A stretch of DNA of 64,000 nt from DASSUW01 sp963789005 (GTDB lineage Bacteria; Actinomycetota; Thermoleophilia; Solirubrobacterales; Solirubrobacteraceae), in contig CAWBIZ010000015.1 in assembly GCA_963789005.1 (NCBI GenBank), positions 702,038 through 766,037 on the forward strand. The letters run 5' to 3'. The position numbers were made by a program, and so were the translations under genes. Positions 48,349-56,967 of this stretch are shown here, one piece after another. The notes beneath the pieces are model-generated. The model had not been told where the DNA came from and searched no databases. It saw only the letters and a list, made by a program, of their open reading frames with translations. Each line of letters opens with the position of its first letter. Positions within the stretch are counted from its first letter, which is position 1.

Positions 48349-49455
48349 GTGAGGCCGGCGTCCGAGGCCGAGAAGGCCCGGCTCGCCGACCTGTTCGTCG
48401 CGCTCTGCCGCATCCCGAGCCCGTTCGGGCATGAGCGCGAGTGTGCGGACCGGGTGCTCGCCGAGCTGCGGGGGATGGGCATCGCCGCCGACGAGGATGC
48501 GACGGGCAACCTGCTCGCGCGCATGCCCGGGCGGTCCGAGCGAACCGTGCTCCTGTGCGCGCACCTGGACACGGTCGAGACGGAGGAGCCGATCGACCCG
48601 GTGCTGGTCGACGGCGGCTGGGAGAACGCCCACGACGGCATCCTGGGCGCCGACAACAAGGCCGCGCTCGCCGTCATGCTCGAGGTCGCCCGCCGGGCGT
48701 CGGTCGAGGGCTCGCCGGTCGGGCTCGAGCTGCTGTTCACGGTCTCCGAGGAGAACGCGCTCGCGGGGGCGAAGGCGTTCGACGCCTCGCGGCTGACGTC
48801 GGACTTCGGCTACGTGTTCGACCATGCGACGCCGATCGGGGAGGTCGTCGTGGCGTCGCCCACGTACTTCCGGATCGAGGCGAGCTTCCACGGCAAGGCC
48901 GCCCACGCCGGCATCCGGCCCGAGGACGGTCGCAGCGCCGTGCTGGCGGCGGCGCTCGCGATCGCGGCGATGCCGCTCGGCCGGATCGACCCGCAGACGA
49001 CCGCCAACGTCGGCTCGGTCCAGGGCGGCGTAGGGTCCACCAACGTCGTCCCCGAGCGCTGCCGCGTGCTGGCCGAGGCGCGCTCGCTCGACCCCGCGCG
49101 AGTCGAGGAGGTGGTGGCCGGGATCGTCGATTCCCTGCACGACGGGGCCGCGCAGGCGGAGTGCGACGTCGACGTCATCTCCGAGAAGCTGTTCACCGGC
49201 TTCCGCGTCCGCCCCGGAGCGCCCGAGCTGGCGGCCGCCGAGGCCGCCCTCCGCACGTGCGCCTACGAGCCCAAGCGCATCCAGACCGGCGGCGGGTCGG
49301 ACGCCAACGCGCTCCAGGCGGCCGGCTTCCCGTGCCTGAACCTCGCCAACGGGACCGAGCGCAACCACGAGCCGACGGAGCGCGTTTCCGTGCCCGCGCT
49401 CGAGGGGATGCTCGACGTCGCGCTGGCGCTGCTCGACGAGGCCGCCGCGGTCTGA
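48349..49455 (+). CDS. M20-family metallopeptidase (PepT-like)
   Basis: 368 residues. Di-zinc peptidase motifs: LLCAHLDTVE (His, Asp), GILGADNKAALAVML (bridging Asp), FTVSEENALAGAKAF (Glu-Glu), the dimerisation domain with ASFHGKAAHAGIRPEDG, and the late His in GTERNHEPTE. GGGSDANALQAAGFPCLNL is typical of PepT-like/M20 aminoacyl peptidases. Exact substrate unknown. It follows pyrG after 49 bases and precedes the Nudix gene by one base. Confidence 0.88.
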   Translation: MRPASEAEKARLADLFVALCRIPSPFGHERECADRVLAELRGMGIAADEDATGNLLARMPGRSERTVLLCAHLDTVETEEPIDPVLVDGGWENAHDGILGADNKAALAVMLEVARRASVEGSPVGLELLFTVSEENALAGAKAFDASRLTSDFGYVFDHATPIGEVVVASPTYFRIEASFHGKAAHAGIRPEDGRSAVLAAALAIAAMPLGRIDPQTTANVGSVQGGVGSTNVVPERCRVLAEARSLDPARVEEVVAGIVDSLHDGAAQAECDVDVISEKLFTGFRVRPGAPELAAAEAALRTCAYEPKRIQTGGGSDANALQAAGFPCLNLANGTERNHEPTERVSVPALEGMLDVALALLDEAAAV

Positions 49456-49456
49456 C

Positions 49457-50002
49457 ATGAGCTCCCGCTTCGAGAGGATCCGGACCGACACCGTCTACGA
49501 GGGCGCGTTCTTCGACGTCGTCCGCTCGAGCTTCCGCCACGAGGACGGGGGAGAGGCCGAGCGCGAGATCGCGACGCACCCGGGGGCCGCCGCGGTCGTC
49601 GTGCTCGACGGCGACCGCCTGTGGTTCGTGCGCCAGCCGCGCGAGGCCGTCGGCGTCCCCGACCTGCTCGAGCTGCCCGCGGGCAAGCTCGACGAGGAAG
49701 GCGAGGAGCCGCTCGAGACGGCCAAGCGCGAGCTCGCCGAGGAGCTCGGCAAGCAGGCCTCGAGCTGGGAGCCGCTGGGCTCGTTCTTCACCTCGCCCGG
49801 GTTCACCGACGAGGAGGTCCATCTCTTCCTCGCCACCGGCATCTCGGACCTCGACGAGCGCCCGAAGGTCGAGGAGGACGAGCGCATCGACGCCGAGTCC
49901 CGCCCGCTCTCGGAGCTCGACGCGATCCTCGCCGAAACGACCGACTCGAAGACCCTGATCGGCCTCTACCGCTTCCGCGAGCGGCACCTGAGCTCTCAGT
50001 AG
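49457..50002 (+). CDS. Nudix hydrolase, ADP-ribose pyrophosphatase type
   Basis: 181 residues. The Nudix box GKLDEEGEEPLETAKRELAEELG matches GX5EX7REUXEEXGU. LLELPAGK just before it and the downstream SPGFTDEEVHLFLA (catalytic Glu loop with upstream Pro) are typical of ADP-ribose pyrophosphatases (NudF group). It probably clears ADP-ribose or related metabolites. Confidence 0.9.
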   Translation: MSSRFERIRTDTVYEGAFFDVVRSSFRHEDGGEAEREIATHPGAAAVVVLDGDRLWFVRQPREAVGVPDLLELPAGKLDEEGEEPLETAKRELAEELGKQASSWEPLGSFFTSPGFTDEEVHLFLATGISDLDERPKVEEDERIDAESRPLSELDAILAETTDSKTLIGLYRFRERHLSSQ

Positions 50003-50072
50003 TCCCCGGGCCGGGTGATCCGCCGAGCGGCCGCCTGCGAAGGGACACCCAGGCAACCCACGGGAGGCAGGG

Positions 50073-50681
50073 ATGAAGCGACTGAACTACTCGAACGTGA
50101 TGGCGACCGTTGCGGTCTTCGTCGCGCTCGGCGGCACGTCGTACGCAGCGGTGACGATCACCGGGGCGGACGTGCGCAACGGCTCGCTGACCGGCGCCGA
50201 CGTCCGCGACAACTCGCTCGGCCAGCGGGACGTCGACGACGACGCGGTCGGCAGCGGCGAGGTTCGCGACGGGTCGCTCCGCGCGCGCCACTTCAGGTCC
50301 AACGTGCTGCCCCGGTGGCTGCTGGTCGACGAGGCCGGCAACATCACCGAGCAGTCGGGCGGCTTCACCGTGATCTCCAAGCCGGGGATCAACGGCCAGC
50401 CGGCGACGAACCCGAACATCTACATCGACGCGGGCAGCAATCTCGCGGGCAAGGGCCTGTCGGCGACGATCGCGCTCCAGAACCGGGTCGACCGCACGGG
50501 CGACGGGGTCGCCGACCCGGCCTTCAACGGCCAGGCATCGATCGGCCGCTGCAACAGCAGCAGCGTGAACTGCGTCCCGACGGGCACCAACGAGGACGAC
50601 ACGCTCGTCGTCCGCGCGCTCGTCGACAACACCAACGTCGCGTCCCAGACGCGCCGGGTCTGGGTGACGGTCACGGACTGA
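50073..50681 (+). CDS. Secreted protein with short Asp/Ser-rich repeats
   Basis: 202 residues. Signal peptide MKRLNYSNVMATVAVFVALGGTSYA followed by AVTITGADV. Residues 30-75 are imperfect short repeats (GADVRNGSLTGADVRDNSLGQRDVDDDAVGSGEVRDGSL, in parts), then a beta-rich domain of about 120 residues with a Cys pair (GRCNSSSVNC). The FVALGGTSYA signal followed by NGSLTGADV-type repeats belongs to a lineage-expanded secreted family of Solirubrobacterales as far as I recall. SD GGGAGGCAGGG before the ATG. Confidence 0.75.
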   Translation: MKRLNYSNVMATVAVFVALGGTSYAAVTITGADVRNGSLTGADVRDNSLGQRDVDDDAVGSGEVRDGSLRARHFRSNVLPRWLLVDEAGNITEQSGGFTVISKPGINGQPATNPNIYIDAGSNLAGKGLSATIALQNRVDRTGDGVADPAFNGQASIGRCNSSSVNCVPTGTNEDDTLVVRALVDNTNVASQTRRVWVTVTD

Positions 50682-50694
50682 CCGCTCGGCGCGC

Positions 50695-50728
50695 GGCCGG
50701 TGAGGGCGGTAGAACGCCCTCACCGGCC
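50695..50728. terminator. Bidirectional terminator
   Basis: A perfect 14-bp stem, GGCCGGTGAGGGCG (50695-50708) and CGCCCTCACCGGCC (50715-50728), loop GTAGAA, between the converging genes 50073 and phoD. No long T-run. Confidence 0.7.
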
Positions 50729-50733
50729 CGCGC

Positions 50734-52338
50734 TCAGGCCGGCTGCGCGCCCGGCCTGCCGTCCTCGACCGCGAACGACGCGAACGTGTACGCGGGCGCG
50801 TCGCTGCGGCTGACGGTGGTCACCATCCGGAGGTCGGTCCGCCACTGCTTGCGGTCCAGCCGGCAGCGCACATAGCCCCGCCGGTCGCCGTCGAAGAACT
50901 TGATGTGCGGGTTGGCGGGGATCATCGGCCCGTAGTAGGGCCCGTAGACGGGGAAGTCGCCGTTCGAGGAGATCGACGTGCCGACGAACTCGGTGGCGAC
51001 CGTGCGCGAGCCGGGGTCGGAGAAGTCGGTCTTGATGTCGTTGACGAACGTCGAGTGCCAGTCGCCGGTGATGAGCACCGGGTTGCGCACGCGGGCGTCG
51101 ACGAGGTGGTCGACGATCCGCTGCCGGGCGACCGGGTAGCCGTCCCAGGCGTCGTGCCAGTAGATCCGCGGGTCGCCGCGGTTGTGGTCGAGCTGGCCCA
51201 TCATCACCTGCTGGGCGATCACGTTCCAGCGCGCGCGGGAGCGCTCCAGCCCGTCGAGCAGCCAGTCCTCCTGCTCGCCGCCGAGCATCGTCACCGCCGG
51301 GTCGAGCGACTCCGCGCAGCGCGGGAACTCGCCGTCGCCGCACGGCTGGTCGGTGCGGTACTGGCGGGCGTCGAGGACGCTGAACTGTGCGAGGTCGCCC
51401 CACGTCATCCGCCGGTAGATGCGCGACTCGCCGCCCCGCGGGCGGGCCTCCGCGCGCATTGGGAGATGCTCGTAGAACGCCTGGTAGGCGGCCGCCCGCC
51501 GGGCGGGGAACGCCGGATCCGGGTCGTACTCCACGGGCGAGAGGCCCGCGTAGTCGTTCTGCACCTCGTGGTCGTCCCACGCGACGAGCCAGGGGAAGTG
51601 CTGGTGGGCGCGCTGCAGGTCCGGGTCGCTCTTGTAGAGCCCGTACTGCAGCCGGTAGCGCTCGAGCGTCTCGCACTCGGGCCGGAACTGGTCGGGCACG
51701 GGCACGTTGCGATAGCCGCCGTGCTCGTCGATCCCGTACTCGTAGCAGTAGTCGCCGAGGTGCACGACGAACGCGACGTCCTCCTCGGCCAGGCGGCGGT
51801 AGGCCGAGTAGTAGCCCTCGTCCCAGCGCTGGCACGACGCGAAGGCGAACGCCAGCGCGTGCACGCGGTCGGAACGCCTTGGCGCGGTGCGGGTGCGCCC
51901 GACGGGGCTGAGCTCGTCGCGGTACTTGAAGCGGTAGAAGTACTCCCGGCCCGGATCCAGGCCCGACAGCTCGATGTGCACCGAGTGGGCCAGCTCGGGC
52001 ACCGCCAGCGCGACCCCGCGGCGCACGACCCGGCGCATGCGGGAGTCGGTCGCCACCTGCCACGCGACCGGCAGCCGCCGGTGCGGCACGCCGCCGTCGG
52101 GCTCGAACGGGTCCGGCGCGAGCCGAGTCCACAGCACCGCGCCGCGGGAGGTCGGATCGCCGGACGCGACGCCGAGCGTGAACGGATAGCCGCGCAGCGA
52201 GGGCGCCGCGTGCGCGAGGTCGCCGCGGAGCTGGCAGAACGCAGCAGCGCCCGCCAGCGCGCCCGTGAAGTGGAGGAAGCGGCGGCGATCCATCGACCCC
52301 GCGATGGCCTGCTCCAGCGACTCGAAGACATCCGGCAT
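50734..52338 (-). CDS. phoD: PhoD-family alkaline phosphatase/phosphodiesterase
   Basis: 534 residues. A Tat signal is present: DRRRFLHFTGALAGAAAFC, after a short extension (MPDVFESLEQAIAGSM). N-terminal Fn3-like PhoD-N domain (FTLGVASGDPTSRGAVLWTRLAP). Metallophosphatase core: FASCQRWDEGYYSAYRRLAEED, VHLGDYCYEYG, WDDHEVQNDY, TGDWHSTFVNDI. PhoD enzymes use Ca and Fe and act outside the cell on phosphodiesters. The twin-Arg Met (residue 16) could be the real start. Confidence 0.93.
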   Translation of the reverse strand: MPDVFESLEQAIAGSMDRRRFLHFTGALAGAAAFCQLRGDLAHAAPSLRGYPFTLGVASGDPTSRGAVLWTRLAPDPFEPDGGVPHRRLPVAWQVATDSRMRRVVRRGVALAVPELAHSVHIELSGLDPGREYFYRFKYRDELSPVGRTRTAPRRSDRVHALAFAFASCQRWDEGYYSAYRRLAEEDVAFVVHLGDYCYEYGIDEHGGYRNVPVPDQFRPECETLERYRLQYGLYKSDPDLQRAHQHFPWLVAWDDHEVQNDYAGLSPVEYDPDPAFPARRAAAYQAFYEHLPMRAEARPRGGESRIYRRMTWGDLAQFSVLDARQYRTDQPCGDGEFPRCAESLDPAVTMLGGEQEDWLLDGLERSRARWNVIAQQVMMGQLDHNRGDPRIYWHDAWDGYPVARQRIVDHLVDARVRNPVLITGDWHSTFVNDIKTDFSDPGSRTVATEFVGTSISSNGDFPVYGPYYGPMIPANPHIKFFDGDRRGYVRCRLDRKQWRTDLRMVTTVSRSDAPAYTFASFAVEDGRPGAQPA

Positions 52339-52454
52339 GGCTCCCCCATCTGCGTTGGGATGTAGGGCGATTACACACGAACGCGGCGCAGCCCGTGTGA
52401 CAGGCTCGTTGCACGGCGAGGGCGCCGCACCGCGGCGGCGAAGGACTCACGTCC

Positions 52455-53393
52455 ATGGCAATCGCGGCCCCCACGCAACCCTTCGAGCATCTCGTGCTCG
52501 ACTTCCTCGCCTACCTGGAGTTCGAGCGCGGCCTGTCCCGCAACACGCTCGAGGCGTACCGCTCCGACCTGCAGCAGCTGGGGGCGCACCTCAAGGTCAC
52601 ACGGACGGACGCGCTGACCGCGCGCCATAGCGACCTCGCCGACTTCGTGGCCGACCTCGCCGCGGGGGGAGAGGAGCGGTCGCCGGCCTCACCCGCGACC
52701 CTGCAGCGCAAGGTCGCCTGCCTGCGCTCGTTCTACCGCCACCTGCGCCGCCAGGACCTCGTCGTCGACGACCCCACCGTCCACCTGCGCGCGCCGAAGC
52801 AGAGCCGCCGGCTGCCGCAGGTCCTGAGCCGCGACGAGGTCGGCAAGCTGCTCGCGGCGCCGCGCGGCACCGAGCCGCCCGCCCTCCGCGACCGCGCGCT
52901 GCTGGAGCTGATGTACGCCTGCGGGCTGCGTGCGTCGGAGGCGATCGGGCTCGAGCTCGGCGACGTCGACCTCGAGGCCGGGATCCTGCGCGCCCGCGGC
53001 AAGGGCTCCAAGGAACGGCTCGTGCCGATCGGGGCGGCCGCCTCGCGCGCGCTCGTCGCCTACCTCGGCCGCGGCCGGCCGCGGCTCGTCGGCGACCGGC
53101 TCGAGCCCGCGCTGTTCGTCAACCATCGCGGCGCCCGGCTCACCCGCCAGGGGCTGTACAAGATCGTCCAGCGCCATGCCCGCGCGGCCGGGCTCGACGG
53201 CAAGATGAGCCCGCACACGCTCCGCCACACGTTCGCCACGCACCTGCTGGCCGGCGGCTGCGACCTCCGCTCGCTGCAAGAGATGCTCGGCCATGCCGAC
53301 ATCGCGACGACGCAGGTCTACACGCACCTCTCCGCCGAGCGCCTCAAGGACGTCTACCACCAGGCGCACCCGCGGGCGCGGCGGGCTTCGTAG
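52455..53393 (+). CDS. xerD: Tyrosine recombinase XerD
   Basis: 312 residues; acts with XerC at dif for chromosome dimer resolution. N-terminal SAM-like domain (FLAYLEFERGLSRNTLEAYRSDL). Catalytic set: Arg in CGLRASEAIGL, Lys in GKGSKERLVPIG, HTLRHTFATHLL (His, Arg), LGHADIATTQVYTHL (His, Tyr). Normal chromosomal length and context with no phage genes, so a housekeeping Xer rather than an integrase. Its 3' end is part-duplicated downstream. Confidence 0.9.
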   Translation: MAIAAPTQPFEHLVLDFLAYLEFERGLSRNTLEAYRSDLQQLGAHLKVTRTDALTARHSDLADFVADLAAGGEERSPASPATLQRKVACLRSFYRHLRRQDLVVDDPTVHLRAPKQSRRLPQVLSRDEVGKLLAAPRGTEPPALRDRALLELMYACGLRASEAIGLELGDVDLEAGILRARGKGSKERLVPIGAAASRALVAYLGRGRPRLVGDRLEPALFVNHRGARLTRQGLYKIVQRHARAAGLDGKMSPHTLRHTFATHLLAGGCDLRSLQEMLGHADIATTQVYTHLSAERLKDVYHQAHPRARRAS

Positions 53394-53431
53394 GCGAGGG
53401 CGCGCACCCGCGCGCGCGGCCTCGTAGGCGA
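53364..53431. repeat. Imperfect tandem duplication of the xerD 3' end
   Basis: GCGCACCCGCG starts at 53364 and again at 53402, 38 bases apart, and both copies run into TCGTAGGCGA. The second copy lacks about six bases. The first spans the last codons and stop of xerD. Same kind of event as behind nadK. Confidence 0.6.
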
Positions 53432-53462
53432 CGGGCGTCGACGGCGGTCGCCGCGCGACGGA

Positions 53463-53468
53463 TATCGT
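53463..53468 (+). promoter_or_regulatory. -10 box (TATCGT), leaderless deoB
   Basis: TATCGT ends 7 bases before the GTG at 53476 and overlaps an earlier GTG (53467), which favours the later start. Confidence 0.45.
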
Positions 53469-53475
53469 GCGCCCC

Positions 53476-54627
53476 GTGCGCGCCTTCGTGGTGGTCATCG
53501 ACGCCTGCGGGGCCGGTGAGCTGCCCGACAGCGGCGACTACGGCGATGCCGGCGCCAACACGCTCGGCCACGTCGCCGAGGCGTCGGGCGGGCTCGACCT
53601 CCCGGCCATGAAGCGGCTCGGCCTGGGCAACATCATGCCGCTGACCGGCGTGGAGCCGGCCGCCGAGCCCGTCGTGCACGGCCGCCTGCATCCGATGGGC
53701 CCGGGCAAGGACACGATCACCGGGCACTGGGAGCTGATGGGCGTGATCACCCCCGTCGCGCTTCGCACCTACCCGGAGGGCTTCCCCGACGAGGTGCTCG
53801 ACGCCCTGCGAGAGGCCACGGGCCGCGGCATGCTCTGCAACCGGCCGTACTCCGGCACCCAGGTGATCGAGGACTTCGGCGAGCGGCACATGGAGACCGG
53901 CGAACTGATCGTGTACACGTCGGCCGACTCGGTGCTCCAGATCGCCGCCCACGAGCGCGTCGTCCCGCTCCCCGAGCTGTACGACGCCTGCGCCGCGGCC
54001 CGCAGGATCATGACCGGCGAGCACGCCGTCGGCCGCATCATCGCCCGGCCGTTCGACGGCGAGCCGGGCGCGTTCAGGCGCACGGAGGGCCGGCGCGACA
54101 TCGCGCTCGACCCGCCCGGCCGCTCGTACCTGCAGGAGCTCGGGGACGCCGGCATGCCCGTCCACACGGTCGGCAAGATCGGCCAGGTGTTCAACGGCGT
54201 CGGCGTCGACGCCCAGCACAAGGCCGCCACGAACGCGACCGGGATCGCCGAGACCGCGCGGCTGATCGACGAGCTGGAGACCGGCCTCGTGTTCACGAAC
54301 CTCGTGGAGACCGACCAGGTCTACGGGCACCGCAACGACGTCGCGGGGTTCCACAGCGCGCTGCGCGAGATCGATACCGCGGTCGCCGGCTGGCTCGAGC
54401 GGCTCGACCCGGAGCGCGACCTGCTGATCCTGACCGCCGACCACGGGTGTGACCCGACGCATCCCGGCACCGACCACACGCGCGAGCACGCCCCGCTGCT
54501 CGCCCGCTTCGCCGGCCACGGCTCGCGCCGCAACGACGGCCCGTTCGCGGACGTCGGCGCGTCCGTGCTCCGCTGGCTCACCGGCCGCGACGCCCCCGCG
54601 CTCCCGGGCGAGCCGTTCGTCCCGTGA
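53476..54627 (+). CDS. deoB: Phosphopentomutase
   Basis: 383 residues; interconverts (deoxy)ribose 1- and 5-phosphate. Alkaline-phosphatase-superfamily metal site: VVVIDACGAGELPDSGDYGDAGANTLGH, with phospho-Thr candidate in DTITGHWELMG, and late ligands in ETDQVYGHRND and LTADHGCDPTHPGTDHTREHAPLL (in parts). GTG 53476 chosen over 53467 from the -10 spacing. The next gene overlaps the stop (GTGA). Confidence 0.94.
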   Translation: MRAFVVVIDACGAGELPDSGDYGDAGANTLGHVAEASGGLDLPAMKRLGLGNIMPLTGVEPAAEPVVHGRLHPMGPGKDTITGHWELMGVITPVALRTYPEGFPDEVLDALREATGRGMLCNRPYSGTQVIEDFGERHMETGELIVYTSADSVLQIAAHERVVPLPELYDACAAARRIMTGEHAVGRIIARPFDGEPGAFRRTEGRRDIALDPPGRSYLQELGDAGMPVHTVGKIGQVFNGVGVDAQHKAATNATGIAETARLIDELETGLVFTNLVETDQVYGHRNDVAGFHSALREIDTAVAGWLERLDPERDLLILTADHGCDPTHPGTDHTREHAPLLARFAGHGSRRNDGPFADVGASVLRWLTGRDAPALPGEPFVP

Positions 54628-55805
54628 CGGTCCGGCGATCCGGCGCGCTGCCGGTGCTCCTCGTCTGCCTCGCGGGCTGCGGCGGCGGCGGGGACGACGA
54701 TCCCGAGCCACGGGCGACCGCCACGCCCGGGTCGCCCGCCGAGCGTCCCGAGCCGAGCCCGGCGGAGCAGATCAGGACGGTGCTCGACGAGCGTGGCGCC
54801 GCCCTCGAGGACGGCAAGGCGAAGGCCTACGCCGCCACCGGCGCCGGCGCCCAGCGCCGCGCCGACCGCGTGCACGGGCGCCGCGCGCGGCGCCTCCGGC
54901 TGCGCAAGGTCTCCCTCACCGCGCAGAACATCGGCGTCCGCGGGAGGCGCGCGACCGCCCGCGTGACGACGCTGTACTCGGTCGCCGGCGTGCGCGGCCA
55001 GTTCCGGGTCAACCGCCGCGTCAGGTTCCGCCGCCGCGGCAGCTGGCGCGTGACCGGCGTCCAGGCCCGGCGCGGGGGGCCGCCCTGGGAGGTCGGCGAC
55101 TTCGTCACGCGCCGCTCGCGCCATTTCGTGGTGGTCGCGCCCGCGGGCCTCGCCATCGGCGACCTCACGGGGGCGCTGGAGAGCGGCTACGCCACGATGC
55201 GCGACCTGCTTCCCCGGCGGCGGCTGCAGCGCCGCTACCTCGTGCTGGTCGCCGCCGAGGCCGGGCAGGCCAAGGAGCTGACCACGGGCATCCGGGGCAT
55301 CGAGTCGCTCGCCGCGATCGCCGACTCGACGGTGATCCAGACCGAGCCCACATGGGCCGTGGAGCGCGTCGTCGGGCTGCGGCTCGTCGTCGTCTGGAGC
55401 CTCTACTCGACCCTGCCGGCGGAGGAGCGCGGGATCACGATCACGCACGAGCTGACCCACGCCGTTCTCGCGGGCTCGACGTCCGGGCGCACGCCCTCGT
55501 GGCTGCGGGAGGGCATCGCGCTCTACGTCACCGGCGACCGTCGCCCGGCGCCGGCCAGCGTCGACCTCGCCGCCCTGTCGCGACCGGCGGCGATCGCGCG
55601 GCTGGCGGGCGTCTCCCAGGCCGATGCGTACTCCGCCAGCTCGGCCGCCGCGTACGCGATCGCCGAGCGGTTCGGGCGCCCGAAGCTGCTCCGCCTCTAC
55701 AACGTCTTCAACAAGCCGTCGCTGCGAGGACGTCCCGGCCCGAGGCTCACGAACCGCGCCGTCAAGCGCGTGCTCGGGATCCGCCTCGGCGATGTCCTAG
55801 GCTGA
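54624..55805 (+). CDS. Lipoprotein with gluzincin-like HExxH domain
   Basis: 393 residues. Lipobox LVCLAGC (Cys at about 19) after a short basic start marks a lipoprotein. A 45-residue Pro/Glu linker is followed by an NTF2-like or beta region (residues 50-150). The C-terminal half holds ITITHELTHAVLAG (HExxH) and TPSWLREGIALYVTGD, whose Glu about 20 residues downstream matches the third ligand of gluzincins (peptidase MA-like). Substrate unknown. GTG overlaps the deoB stop. Confidence 0.8.
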   Translation: MTVRRSGALPVLLVCLAGCGGGGDDDPEPRATATPGSPAERPEPSPAEQIRTVLDERGAALEDGKAKAYAATGAGAQRRADRVHGRRARRLRLRKVSLTAQNIGVRGRRATARVTTLYSVAGVRGQFRVNRRVRFRRRGSWRVTGVQARRGGPPWEVGDFVTRRSRHFVVVAPAGLAIGDLTGALESGYATMRDLLPRRRLQRRYLVLVAAEAGQAKELTTGIRGIESLAAIADSTVIQTEPTWAVERVVGLRLVVVWSLYSTLPAEERGITITHELTHAVLAGSTSGRTPSWLREGIALYVTGDRRPAPASVDLAALSRPAAIARLAGVSQADAYSASSAAAYAIAERFGRPKLLRLYNVFNKPSLRGRPGPRLTNRAVKRVLGIRLGDVLG

Positions 55806-55811
55806 CTCCTC

Positions 55812-56684
55812 GTGCCGGAGCTGCCCGAGGTCGAGACGATCCGCCGTCATCTCGCGCCGCACGTGGAGGGCCGCACGCTGCACCGGCTCGAGGTGCTCGA
55901 CCAGCGCTGGTCGCGCCCGCTGGCGGGCGAGGAGCTCGCCGCCGCCGTCGAGGGCCGCACCGTCACCCGGCTGGCGCGGCGCGGCAAGTACCTGGTGTGG
56001 GAGCTCGAGGACGACGTCTTCCTGCTCGTGCACCTGCGCATGACCGGCACGCTGCTGCTCGACCCGCCCGGCGCGCCGCCTCACACGCGCGTGTGGCTGC
56101 GGCTCGACGAGCACGACCTCGCGTTCACCGACCCGCGCCGCTTCGGCACCGGCGAGCTGGCGCTCGGCACGCCCGCGAGGGACGCGTTCCTCGCTGCCCG
56201 CCTCGGCGCCGAGCCCTACGACGACGCGTTCACGGCCGCGCACCTGCACGCCCTGGCGAAGCGCTCGCGCGCGCCGATCAAGGCGTTCCTGCTCGACCAG
56301 AAGCGGATCGCGGGCGTCGGCAACATCTACGCCGACGAGGCGCTGTTCCGCGCCCGCATCCACCCGCTGCGCCTCGCCAACCGCCTCACCAGGCCCCAGG
56401 CACAGGCGCTGCGGGACGCGATCGTCGCCTCGCTCGACGCCGGCATCGCCGCCAAGGGAGCGACGATCGACGACTTCCGCGACCCCGACGGCGTCAGTGG
56501 CACGTTCCAGGACCGGTTCCTCGTCCACCTCCGCGAGGGCGAGCCGTGCCTGCGCTGCGGCCGGGCCGTGCGCAAGCTGCGCGCCGCCGGCCGCGGCACG
56601 TACGTCTGCGAGGGCTGCCAGCCCCGCCCCCGCTACGCGGCACGGCTTAGCGGCCGCGCCGCTCACGGGAGCGCGCTCCGGTAA
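55812..56684 (+). CDS. mutM: Formamidopyrimidine-DNA glycosylase
   Basis: 290 residues; removes 8-oxoguanine and Fapy lesions. The mature N-terminus PELPEVETIRRHL supplies the catalytic Pro and Glu, LARRGKYLVWEL the conserved Lys. Helix-two-turn-helix IAGVGNIYADEALFRARIHP, and the C-terminal zinc finger CLRCG ... YVCEGCQ. GTG start six bases after the previous stop. Confidence 0.96.
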   Translation: MPELPEVETIRRHLAPHVEGRTLHRLEVLDQRWSRPLAGEELAAAVEGRTVTRLARRGKYLVWELEDDVFLLVHLRMTGTLLLDPPGAPPHTRVWLRLDEHDLAFTDPRRFGTGELALGTPARDAFLAARLGAEPYDDAFTAAHLHALAKRSRAPIKAFLLDQKRIAGVGNIYADEALFRARIHPLRLANRLTRPQAQALRDAIVASLDAGIAAKGATIDDFRDPDGVSGTFQDRFLVHLREGEPCLRCGRAVRKLRAAGRGTYVCEGCQPRPRYAARLSGRAAHGSALR

Positions 56685-56689
56685 GTCCG

Positions 56690-56950
56690 CTATGCCGCGG
56701 CTTCGGCGAGGTCGGCCAGGCGGCCGGCCCTGTCCGCCTGAACGAGCTCCTGGTACCCGCCGAGCACGTCGGCACCGATGACGACCTGGGGGAACGTCAT
56801 CATGCCGGTCATCCGCACCAGCTCGGTGCGACCCAGTGCGTCCTTGGCGAGGTTGACCTCGTCGTAGGGGACGTTGCGCTTGTCGAGGAGCGACTTCGCC
56901 ACACGGCAGAAACCGCATGGCTCGGTCGTGTAAATCGTGACCCGGTTCAT
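56690..56950 (-). CDS. Glutaredoxin
   Basis: 86 residues. Active site TTEPCGFCRVAKSLLD (CGFC in place of the usual CPYC), cis-Pro in TFPQVVIGADVLGGYQEL. Small glutaredoxin or mycoredoxin-like enzyme reducing mixed disulfides; the thiol partner is unknown. Converges on mutM with a five-base gap and is divergent from recO. Confidence 0.9.
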   Translation of the reverse strand: MNRVTIYTTEPCGFCRVAKSLLDKRNVPYDEVNLAKDALGRTELVRMTGMMTFPQVVIGADVLGGYQELVQADRAGRLADLAEAAA

Positions 56951-56967
56951 CGCACAACCAAAATAGC

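Noticed and set aside
52455..53393. Phage or island integrase
   Set aside because: Standard XerD length and motifs, no phage genes, not adjacent to a tRNA or to repeated attachment sites.
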